NCBI GenBank assembly: GCA_947167565.1
Contig: CAMVIN010000004.1
Span: 1 to 48,532 of the forward strand
Direction: 5' to 3'
DNA: 48,532 nt
Source: an uncultured Clostridia bacterium
Lineage (GTDB): Bacteria; Bacillota; Clostridia; Lachnospirales; Lachnospiraceae
Within the stretch, counting starts at the first letter, position 1, and each line of letters opens with the position of its first letter. The position numbers and the translations under genes are program-made. This document shows positions 8,655 to 17,098 of the stretch, piece after piece. The notes beneath the pieces are model-generated. The model did no database searches. It saw only the letters and a list, made by a program, of their open reading frames with translations, and was not told the DNA's origin.

Positions 8655-11186
8655 ATGGAGTGGTATTCAATCAGCACATCCGACCTGATTCGCCGGACAA
8701 AAACAACCCCGGAACAGGGGCTTGAAGAAAAAGAGATAACCAGACTCAGAGAGGAATTCGGATACAATGAACTGAGACAGGAAAAAGGTCCCGGCATTGC
8801 CTCACGCTTTTTCTCCCAGTTTAAAGATTTTATGATAATCACTCTGCTTACCGCTGCACTTATTTCTTTTCTCGCCTCTTATCTGAAAGGTGAAGCAGAT
8901 TTTACCGATCCGGTTATTATACTGGCAATTGTATTTATCAATGCGATAATCGGAGTATATCAAGAACAAAAAGCTGAGCACTCCCTCGCCGTTCTCCGCT
9001 CCATGCAGACACAAGAGGCAATGGTCATCCGCAACGGCAAAAAACAAGTGATTCCCGCACGCGAACTGGTGCCGGGTGATATTGTCCGCTTGGAAGCCGG
9101 GTGTCAGATTCCCGCTGACGGCAGGCTCCTGTCCTGTCAAAATCTCCAAATTGAAGAGTCTTCTCTCACCGGCGAGACCGGCTCAATTAACAAGTCTACC
9201 GATGCCATTCATGCCGCTCATGTCTCTCTCGGCGACCGGAACAACTGTGCCTTTTCCGGAACAATGGTCACCTCCGGCCGGGGAACACTCTACGTCACCG
9301 CCACCGGCATGAACACAGAAATCGGGAAAATTGCCGGTATGCTGAGTGCAGAAGCAGCACCGGAAACTCCTCTCACACGCCGATTGAATAAGACCGGAAA
9401 ATTTCTCGGCATTCTCGCACTTGCCATTTGTGTTATCATTTTCTTCCTCGGCATCAAGAACAAACAGCCGATTTTCGACATGTTCATGACCTCGGTGAGT
9501 TTAGGTGTCGCTGCCATCCCGGAAAGTCTTCCGGCTCTCGTGACCATTATGCTCTCTCTCGGCGTTGAGCGCATGGCAAGACAAAAGGCAGTTATCCGTC
9601 ACCTTCCTGCCGTAGAAACACTGGGAAGCGCCTCTGTCATCTGCTCTGACAAAACAGGTACTCTGACAGAGAATAAAATGACTGTCAGAAAACACTGGTG
9701 CGAATGTGATTCCTCGTTTCTCGCCAAACTATTTGTTCTCTGCAACAATGAAACCGGACCAATGGAACAGGCACTCATCCGCTTTGCCGGAGAACATCAT
9801 ATTCAATTAGATTCAGAACAAAATATAGCTCCCAGAATATATGAAATCCCTTTTGATTCTGAGAGAAAAAAAATGACAACTCTGCACAACACGCCGGACG
9901 GCTTTCTCTCCATCACGAAAGGTGCCGTAGAACTCCTGCTGAACGATTCTACGATGTTCTATGAAAATGGAAAAATAATTCCTCTATCGGGAACAAAGAG
10001 AAAAGAAATTTTAGAACACGCTGAACAATATGCCTCAGAAGCACTCCGTGTCCTCGCTGTCGCATTCCGCCGGCTCCCCGGAGCAAAAAAAGATCATACA
10101 CTGGAAAAACAGCTGGTATTTGTCGGCTTTGCCGGTCTCATGGATCCACCAAGAAAGGAAGCCTTTGCTGCGGTACAAAGCTGTAAGCGTGCCGGCATCC
10201 GCCCTGTTATGATTACCGGTGACCATCGACTGACCGCCGCCGCCATCGGAAAAGAACTCGGCATCTGCAAAGATGATTCTCAAGTACTGACCGGCGAAGA
10301 ACTTGACCGGCTCTCCGATACTATGCTTCAAAAAGAGTTAGATACCATTTGCGTCTTTGCCCGGGTAACACCTGCACACAAAGTCCGTCTCGTCAAACAA
10401 TATCAGTTAAGAGGACACGTTGTAGCCATGACCGGCGACGGCGTTAATGATGGTCCTGCCCTGAAAACAGCAGACATCGGATGTGCCATGGGAAAATCGG
10501 GAACTGATGTAGCAAAAAACGCATCTGACATGATATTGATGGACGATAACTTCTCCACCATTGTAGCCGCCGTCAAAGAGGGACGCAGCATCTTCGACAA
10601 CATAAAAAAAGCCATCCATTTCCTTTTGTCCTGTAACATCGGGGAAATTATGACTATTTTTGCCGCTATTTTATTCGGCTTTGAAGTGCCGCTTCTTCCT
10701 GTCCAACTGCTGTTTATCAATCTTGTGACAGACTCTTTCCCGGCACTTTGTCTGGGCGTTGAACCATCGGATTCTGACATTATGAACCGTCCTCCCATTC
10801 CGGCAGGCAAAGGTATGTTCACAGCAGACAGTGTATTTCAAATGATTATAGAGGGATTGTTCATCGGCTCTCTTGCTCTTATTGCCTATATCGCCGGAAA
10901 TTCTACCATGTGCTTTGCCGTCCTCTCTTTGAGTCAGCTTGTTCACTCCTTCAATATGAGGAGTCATCACTCACTTACAGAAATCGGACTGTCCGGCAAC
11001 AAAAAACTATTGTTCAGTGTTATTTTCTGCATCATCCTGCAGTGCAGTGTCATTGCCGTTCCAGCACTGCAAAACATCTTCCACACAGAGACCTTGACTG
11101 TCATGCAGTGGGGCATGGTTATCACTCTGTCTCTACTTCCAATTCCGTTAGTAGAACTGGAGAAGCACTTTCAGACAGAGGAATAA
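8655..11186 (+). CDS. Cation-translocating P-type ATPase (P2A Ca2+-ATPase-like)
   Basis: ORF given as 8607..11186; AAAGGAGG SD just before ATG at 8655 supports the later start. DKTGTLTENKM, TGDGVNDGPAL, SSLTGET, PESLPALVTIMLSLG motifs. Confidence 0.95.
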   Translation: MEWYSISTSDLIRRTKTTPEQGLEEKEITRLREEFGYNELRQEKGPGIASRFFSQFKDFMIITLLTAALISFLASYLKGEADFTDPVIILAIVFINAIIGVYQEQKAEHSLAVLRSMQTQEAMVIRNGKKQVIPARELVPGDIVRLEAGCQIPADGRLLSCQNLQIEESSLTGETGSINKSTDAIHAAHVSLGDRNNCAFSGTMVTSGRGTLYVTATGMNTEIGKIAGMLSAEAAPETPLTRRLNKTGKFLGILALAICVIIFFLGIKNKQPIFDMFMTSVSLGVAAIPESLPALVTIMLSLGVERMARQKAVIRHLPAVETLGSASVICSDKTGTLTENKMTVRKHWCECDSSFLAKLFVLCNNETGPMEQALIRFAGEHHIQLDSEQNIAPRIYEIPFDSERKKMTTLHNTPDGFLSITKGAVELLLNDSTMFYENGKIIPLSGTKRKEILEHAEQYASEALRVLAVAFRRLPGAKKDHTLEKQLVFVGFAGLMDPPRKEAFAAVQSCKRAGIRPVMITGDHRLTAAAIGKELGICKDDSQVLTGEELDRLSDTMLQKELDTICVFARVTPAHKVRLVKQYQLRGHVVAMTGDGVNDGPALKTADIGCAMGKSGTDVAKNASDMILMDDNFSTIVAAVKEGRSIFDNIKKAIHFLLSCNIGEIMTIFAAILFGFEVPLLPVQLLFINLVTDSFPALCLGVEPSDSDIMNRPPIPAGKGMFTADSVFQMIIEGLFIGSLALIAYIAGNSTMCFAVLSLSQLVHSFNMRSHHSLTEIGLSGNKKLLFSVIFCIILQCSVIAVPALQNIFHTETLTVMQWGMVITLSLLPIPLVELEKHFQTEE

Positions 11187-11199
11187 GTGAACCCTCCCA

Positions 11200-11496
11200 C
11201 TACAAAAACTCCATCTTTGTCTCTTCCATATTAAGAGAGAACGGTGCAAAGAGCTGCGGGTAGTCCCCGCAGTTTACCACCGTCCCTTTTTTCGGCTTAA
11301 CGGAGATGGCATCAAGTATTTCTAAATATAACTTTTTAGTGATATGTGTACGATAGATAATGCATGGTTCACACTCTTGATAAAGGTCAATACTCTTTTG
11401 AATAATATAGTCCTCTTTGATGGGGAGTTCATTGAACGGTCCCTCAAAAAGAATTTCTCCCACCTGATTTTTTATCCGCACACTTTTCCACTTCAC
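11200..11496 (-). CDS. Hypothetical protein, 98 aa
   Basis: Complete ORF in an otherwise unoccupied gap between convergent neighbours; no family recognised. Confidence 0.6.
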   Translation of the reverse strand: MKWKSVRIKNQVGEILFEGPFNELPIKEDYIIQKSIDLYQECEPCIIYRTHITKKLYLEILDAISVKPKKGTVVNCGDYPQLFAPFSLNMEETKMEFL

Positions 11497-11555
11497 CGCT
11501 TTTCCCCTCGCTTATTATCTCTATTATGATACCTAGTGTACCACAAAAAACTACC

Positions 11556-13136
11556 CTATAACCGACTCACAACCACATAGACCGCCATTGCTACAAAAAG
11601 CATGGCACTGATTAACTTTATCCACGGAATTTTCTCCATGACAAACTCCGATGCGCCAAATACTTTCTTGCCTACATAGACAACTATCATCAGAATAATC
11701 AGCGGTACCACAAAGGCAATACTGTATACAGCCAGTAATACACGCGGTAAAATTCCGCTTCCCCTCTGCACCATTATAACAATAGAAGAAAGATAAATCT
11801 GACCGGTACATAGGAATTCTCCCATTGCCACGACCATACCAATTCCAAACATAATCAGAACACCATATCTGGCAGCCACAAAATGATTCCCCCACTTCAT
11901 CATCGTGTGATTAAACTTTTTAAATCTTCCGGGAAGCTGCAATGTCATTCCGCCGTAGTCCTCTTTCCTCGCCTTGAAAAAGTCCATGATATTGAGAACA
12001 GCAAAAATAACCGCAAACGCTATCATAAAGACATCCAGCCATCTCGAAAATCCGGCTCTTCCCACCTCGCCGACAACCCGGAACAAAATTGTACCGAGCA
12101 GATAAAACATGACAACCTTACCGGCAAGAAATCCTGCCCCGCAGCGGATAAATTGCTCTCTGCTCACAAGCAGAAGGGATAGCAAAAATAAAAACATTGA
12201 TAATCCACACGGATTGAATCCATTGATAAATCCCGCTCCAAAAGCTGCCCCAATTTCAATCAATGAACCCTTCAACGTTTTTTCCTTCATCTGATAGCCG
12301 TCACCGGAAATTGCAGAGCCTGTAAAGGCAGCCGGCTTTTTCTCGACAAGAACCGTGGTAGCAGGTCCCTTGTCATATTCTTTTATTTTATCTTCTAATT
12401 TACTCTGAATCTCTGCGCCAATCAAAACTTCATTTCCGATATAGACACTCGGAGTAAAGCCCACCTTCTCATCAGGCAGCTGATAAGACTTGCCGTACTC
12501 TTGCAGCAAATCATAATTGGCCGTATCAAATATATCGTATTTCTTTATTTTCAAAGAGGGATATTTCTTTACAAGCCCCTCCATCATTTTCTCGATTTTC
12601 TCACAACTGTCACAGGTAGAAGAGAAAAAATACACAATAGGAATCTCATCTGTTGACAGCGTCACTGTTTTCTTTTTCTGATTGACCGCAACAGTCAGGC
12701 CAATCGCCTCATACAAATCTACCGGCGCATAAGTCACGCCCTCAATCTTTTCATTTTCTGCTGACAATTCCACCGTCTCATCGCTGTTGCTGAAACTGAG
12801 AATTGCCTGATACCAGTTCACATAATAATGTCCCTTTTCATCTACATCATCCGATTTGTTGTAGAGTTCATCCTTTCCGCAGCGAGGACATTCCTCCATC
12901 GCATATCCGCTGCTCTCCACGACCTCTTTTACCGGAAGAAGAACCACGGCCTCTCCCTCTTTGTTTTTTTTGAGGCTCTCCATCGCCGTTACCGTCATAG
13001 CCTCCCCTGATATTTTATTATCGACTTTGTATTCTACCGCTGTGTAATCCTCTGATGCCGCCCGTCCAAATACACTCTGACAGCCCAAACCAAGTATAAA
13101 ACAAATCAGAAAAATCCCAATCAGTCTCTTCCTCAT
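11556..13136 (-). CDS. Thioredoxin-like / CcdA-DsbD-like redox membrane protein
   Basis: 526 aa; signal peptide, N-terminal region with CPRCGK, thioredoxin-like VYFFSSTCDSCEKIEKMM, then multi-TM domain with GFNPCGLSMFLFLLSLLL resembling CcdA. Confidence 0.8.
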   Translation of the reverse strand: MRKRLIGIFLICFILGLGCQSVFGRAASEDYTAVEYKVDNKISGEAMTVTAMESLKKNKEGEAVVLLPVKEVVESSGYAMEECPRCGKDELYNKSDDVDEKGHYYVNWYQAILSFSNSDETVELSAENEKIEGVTYAPVDLYEAIGLTVAVNQKKKTVTLSTDEIPIVYFFSSTCDSCEKIEKMMEGLVKKYPSLKIKKYDIFDTANYDLLQEYGKSYQLPDEKVGFTPSVYIGNEVLIGAEIQSKLEDKIKEYDKGPATTVLVEKKPAAFTGSAISGDGYQMKEKTLKGSLIEIGAAFGAGFINGFNPCGLSMFLFLLSLLLVSREQFIRCGAGFLAGKVVMFYLLGTILFRVVGEVGRAGFSRWLDVFMIAFAVIFAVLNIMDFFKARKEDYGGMTLQLPGRFKKFNHTMMKWGNHFVAARYGVLIMFGIGMVVAMGEFLCTGQIYLSSIVIMVQRGSGILPRVLLAVYSIAFVVPLIILMIVVYVGKKVFGASEFVMEKIPWIKLISAMLFVAMAVYVVVSRL

Positions 13137-13197
13137 AGCCTATCCTCTCATTCTGTAAGGTTTCATAAAGCAAATTGTACCCTCTTAGGTACATACA

Positions 13198-13238
13198 AGA
13201 ATCCCCGCATATGACAGATGCCACATGCGAGGAATTCT
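13198..13238 (-). terminator. Imperfect stem-loop downstream of GH43 gene
   Basis: AGAATCCCCGCAT...ATGCGAGGAATTCT imperfect inverted repeat just after the GH43 stop; weak U-tract. Confidence 0.45.
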
Positions 13239-13255
13239 ACTTCTGTCTTATATCA

Positions 13256-14233
13256 TCAATAGGTCGGCCAGCCGTTCTTGAAATAGATATCACTAATCAA
13301 GAGAGTCGGTGTACCGTTGTTCTGTGCGTCATATGCATGACGAGCAATTACATAGCCTGCAGAACTATTGCGGTATACATCCTGTCCGCCAGGTCCTACC
13401 CAGCGTGAATTGCCGGAATCCAAAACGGTTCCGCCACCACTTGTCAGATTCTTACCATTCTTATCTACATAAGGACCGGTAATGCTCTTAGAACGACCAT
13501 AAATAATCTTATAGGTACTGTTTACACCGGCACAACATTTGCCAATGGATGCAAACATATAATAATAACCAGAATTCTTGTCATACATAATACATGCGCC
13601 CTCAATACCACCGGAACGTGCCGCAATCTTCGTTGCAGAACCGGACGGTTTCATCGTTGCCTGCGCAAGACGCACAACATGAATTCCATCAAACCACGAG
13701 CCATAAACCAACCATGGCTTACCGTTCGCATCTACTGCGAGGTTCGGATCGATTGCATTAAAGGAACTCTTACCAGCTTTCGAATATACTACCATTCCGT
13801 CATCGCGCCAATCTCCCTTGGAGATACTGGAGCAGGAAACCAATCCAATCGCTGAATTATTCTTTCCGAACTCGGATACACTGTAGTAGCAATAATATCT
13901 GCCTCTGTAATACTCAAGGTCAGGTGCCCACACATCATTTGTCGTCATATTTGGTGCGTATTTCTTCCACCATGACAACGGCTGAGAGAAAATCGGCAGA
14001 CCATCCGTCCATGTCTTACCGTTGTTTGTGGAGTACTTCATGCCGATTCCTGTTCCGGTCGATGCGGACCACCATGTGGAACCGCTCTCACGAATAATCG
14101 TCGGATCATGAGTTACTACTCCGCCTGATAAACCCCAATGTGATGCTTCTGTACCTGTTGTGACAACAGTCATTGCCACTGCCAATCCGAGTGCAACAAA
14201 TTTGCCCACTCGCAATAATTTTTGCTTGAACAT
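13256..14233 (-). CDS. Secreted GH43-family arabinanase (endo-1,5-alpha-L-arabinosidase-like)
   Basis: 325 aa; signal peptide, VTHDPTIIRESGSTWWSASTGTGIGMKYS, VWAPDLEYYRGRYYCYYSVS, NAIDPNLAVDANGKPWLVYGSWFDGI, GIEGACIMY. Confidence 0.92.
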   Translation of the reverse strand: MFKQKLLRVGKFVALGLAVAMTVVTTGTEASHWGLSGGVVTHDPTIIRESGSTWWSASTGTGIGMKYSTNNGKTWTDGLPIFSQPLSWWKKYAPNMTTNDVWAPDLEYYRGRYYCYYSVSEFGKNNSAIGLVSCSSISKGDWRDDGMVVYSKAGKSSFNAIDPNLAVDANGKPWLVYGSWFDGIHVVRLAQATMKPSGSATKIAARSGGIEGACIMYDKNSGYYYMFASIGKCCAGVNSTYKIIYGRSKSITGPYVDKNGKNLTSGGGTVLDSGNSRWVGPGGQDVYRNSSAGYVIARHAYDAQNNGTPTLLISDIYFKNGWPTY

Positions 14234-14415
14234 TTTTAACCTCCATTCGTTTTGTTCAAATAAGTTTACACAACATTCCCCAATTCCATATCAGACAGTC
14301 CGAACAGATGATGCCTGCCGGATTCACGATCAAATAAAAATCCTACACCTCCTTTTTGGCAATTCCGACAAAAAATTTCAAACATTCTCGCTGTCTTTAC
14401 GCAATTTACGCCTAC

Positions 14416-14444
14416 ATCATAACGCCACAGAAAAATGTTGTCAA
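14416..14444 (-). promoter_or_regulatory. Candidate sigma-A promoter of the GH43 gene
   Basis: Minus strand TTGACA, 17 bp spacer, TATGAT; lies about 180 nt upstream of the start codon. Confidence 0.6.
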
Positions 14445-14586
14445 TAACTTTTATGAATTTTTAACATTATTTTGACAGATTTGTTGAAATTGCACAAAAG
14501 CAATATTATATTTTCTCTATTTTCATTTTGACTATTTTGTTATATAATAAGAATAGAAATAAAGTTCTTGAAGAGGGGGGATTTTT

Positions 14587-14988
14587 ATGACACCGCAGGA
14601 GTTATTCACAAAATCACTTATGACCTATGATCGTTCAGATGGTTCCCATGATTTGTTTTATTACAATCTTCCATATATAAGAAATTATGATTTGTGTAAC
14701 TGGAAACCTCACGGTCTGTACAGTGGTAACATTGTTAAATTTTATCAGTATAATCTGGACAAACCGGTAATACTCTTTACTGACACAGAAGAGGAGACTC
14801 CTACAAGTGAGCCAACAGAATTTTCCGGACAAGAGGAACTTTCTGATACAGGTATAGAATCAGCAGAAGATATAGAAGGTTTGACTCCGGATGAGATTGA
14901 AAACCTCGAAACTTTTGCTGACGAAGAAAACGCCACCGGCGAATTTCAGTCTTTCACCGACAGCGATCTTGAAAATGTGAATGCTTAA
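14587..14988 (+). CDS. Hypothetical protein with strongly acidic C-terminal half, 133 aa
   Basis: GAGGGGGG SD upstream of ATG, AT-rich promoter-like upstream region, and a strong terminator immediately after the stop codon. Confidence 0.75.
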   Translation: MTPQELFTKSLMTYDRSDGSHDLFYYNLPYIRNYDLCNWKPHGLYSGNIVKFYQYNLDKPVILFTDTEEETPTSEPTEFSGQEELSDTGIESAEDIEGLTPDEIENLETFADEENATGEFQSFTDSDLENVNA

Positions 14989-14993
14989 TTTTT

Positions 14994-15040
14994 CCATCCG
15001 TTTGTTCGATAAATCCCTGATTTATCAATCAAACGGATGG
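14994..15040. terminator. Bidirectional intrinsic terminator between convergent genes
   Basis: CCATCCGTTTG / CAAACGGATGG 11-bp stem with inner GATAAAT / ATTTATC stem, followed by ATTTTTTT on + and preceded by AAAA-rich complement on the other side. Confidence 0.9.
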
Positions 15041-15046
15041 ATTTTT

Positions 15047-16342
15047 TTATTCATATCGAAGAGCTTCGATTGGATCCATTTTAGCAGCTTTGTTCGCCGG
15101 ATAGTATCCAAAGAATACACCGATAATCATAGAAAACAACACGGATATTACAATCGCCATTACAGGTGCTGTTGCCGAGTACCCGAGAACTGAAGCGGCT
15201 ATTGAGCCAAGTATCAGCCCCACAGCGATTCCGAGCAGTCCTCCCACTAAACACAGGACAACCGATTCAATGATGAACTGCAGCCGGATCGAGCTATTCT
15301 TTGCTCCGAGTGCTTTTCTTGTTCCAATTTCTCTTGTTCTCTCCGTTATGGACACTAACATGATGTTCATAACACCGATACCGCCTACTAAAAGAGAAAT
15401 TCCTGCAATAAAAGCGATAGCGATTGACACCGTCTGAATCATGCTGTTCATGGAACTTGTCATAGAACTCATTGTCGTTGTACTAATCTGATAATCCTCA
15501 TTGGAATGATAGAACTGCAGATTCATATAATCTTCAATATCAGAGGCAAAGTCTGTCACACTGGAAACACTTGAACTCGTCACAATAGTAAACTGTGAAT
15601 ATCCGTCTTCTCCGTGAAAAATTTCCTTGCCTGTCGTAATCGGAATATAGGCACTTGTGGTCACATCCTCCTCCGAATCAGAGGAGAAAGAATCCGAATC
15701 CGCCTCATACTCATATACACCGACGATGTAAAAAGTATAGTAAACATCATCGATTGACACATTAATTTTCTGTCCCAGTGCAGCCGAAGTGTCCCCGTCA
15801 AAAACATTCTCAATCACTTTATCTGATACCATAATGACACTTTTATTTCCCTCTACATCTGCGGAAGTAAGGTAACGTCCATCCACCAAACAGACATCGT
15901 TGGCATCATAGTATCCCTGATTGATTCCCGTCAACGTAATATTCGCAGAATTGCTGTTTCGTTCAACTGTTCCACTTCCCTCAGATTCAGATAGTGAAAT
16001 GGAATCAATTTGAGAGGAAAACTGTGTCTTAACCTGCTCAATCATCTCATCTGTAATATAGTCTTCTTCCTCCATGGAAATATCCCGGTTTGAGGTTCCA
16101 AATTTCATTCCATTGCTGCGCGTCTCCTGCTCCTCTGACTGCTTCTGCACACCGACCGTCACATTATTGGCACCCAATTCAGCAAAAGTATCCGTGATTG
16201 AATTTGTCAGAGATGAGCTCACAGTCATAATTGCTATGACAGAACCAATACCGATAATGATGCCCAGCATTGTCAGCAGTGAGCGCATTTTATTACTAAA
16301 GAGACCGTTCATTGCCAGTTTTATATTTTCCCATACTAACAT
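15047..16342 (-). CDS. ABC transporter permease, MacB/FtsX type
   Basis: 431 aa; MRSLLTMLGIIIGIGSVIAIMTV, GGIGVMNIMLVSITERTREIGTRKALGAK, YPANKAAKMDPIEALRYE. Confidence 0.95.
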   Translation of the reverse strand: MLVWENIKLAMNGLFSNKMRSLLTMLGIIIGIGSVIAIMTVSSSLTNSITDTFAELGANNVTVGVQKQSEEQETRSNGMKFGTSNRDISMEEEDYITDEMIEQVKTQFSSQIDSISLSESEGSGTVERNSNSANITLTGINQGYYDANDVCLVDGRYLTSADVEGNKSVIMVSDKVIENVFDGDTSAALGQKINVSIDDVYYTFYIVGVYEYEADSDSFSSDSEEDVTTSAYIPITTGKEIFHGEDGYSQFTIVTSSSVSSVTDFASDIEDYMNLQFYHSNEDYQISTTTMSSMTSSMNSMIQTVSIAIAFIAGISLLVGGIGVMNIMLVSITERTREIGTRKALGAKNSSIRLQFIIESVVLCLVGGLLGIAVGLILGSIAASVLGYSATAPVMAIVISVLFSMIIGVFFGYYPANKAAKMDPIEALRYE

Positions 16343-17058
16343 GCCAATGCCCCCTTTCTCTCCGCAACTATTTCGCCATCTTTCAGAGTCAGGATTCTCT
16401 CTGTCTGCTCCGCCAGTTCCTGGGAGTGCGTAATTAATACGATAGTCTTTCCCTGTTCCTTGTGAAGTTTATGAAAAATGTCCATAATTTTATTTCCCGT
16501 CTGGGAATCCAACGCTCCGGTCGGCTCATCAGCAAGTATAATTGCCGGGTCATTTGCCATCGCTCTCGCAATCGCCACGCGCTGCTTCTGCCCACCGGAA
16601 AGTTCATCAGAACGATGTGTCATGCGCTCTCCCATTCCCACCATTGTAAGAAGTTCTTTTGCTCTTTTCGTCCGTTCCTTCTTGGACATCTCCGCATACA
16701 ACATCGGAAGTTCTACATTAGAGAGTGCTGTAGTTCGGGCAATCAGATTGTACGTCTGAAACACAAATCCAATCTGATGATTGCGAATCTCAGACAATCT
16801 CTTGTCTTTGGCTTTACACACATCGACATTTTGCAAATGATAATCACCTTCCGTCGGTCGATCCAATGCACCGATAATATTCATCAGTGTTGATTTTCCC
16901 GAACCGGACTCCCCTACGATAGAAACAAATTCTCCCTCTTCTACCGACAGGTCAATTCCGTGAAGAATTTCCAGCTCATTCGGTTTTCCTACATAATATC
17001 TCTTGATTATATTTTTTAGTTCAATTATTTTTTCTTTCTTCTCACTCATCTCAGACAC
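16336..17058 (-). CDS. ABC transporter ATP-binding protein, MacB/LolD type
   Basis: 240 aa; GESGSGKSTLMN Walker A, LSGGQKQRVAIARAM signature, ILADEPTGALD Walker B; overlaps permease start by 7 nt. Confidence 0.96.
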   Translation of the reverse strand: MSEMSEKKEKIIELKNIIKRYYVGKPNELEILHGIDLSVEEGEFVSIVGESGSGKSTLMNIIGALDRPTEGDYHLQNVDVCKAKDKRLSEIRNHQIGFVFQTYNLIARTTALSNVELPMLYAEMSKKERTKRAKELLTMVGMGERMTHRSDELSGGQKQRVAIARAMANDPAIILADEPTGALDSQTGNKIMDIFHKLHKEQGKTIVLITHSQELAEQTERILTLKDGEIVAERKGALAC

Positions 17059-17098
17059 CTCCCTGTCAGCACATACCTTGGGTTTCCGTTCCTACGGA

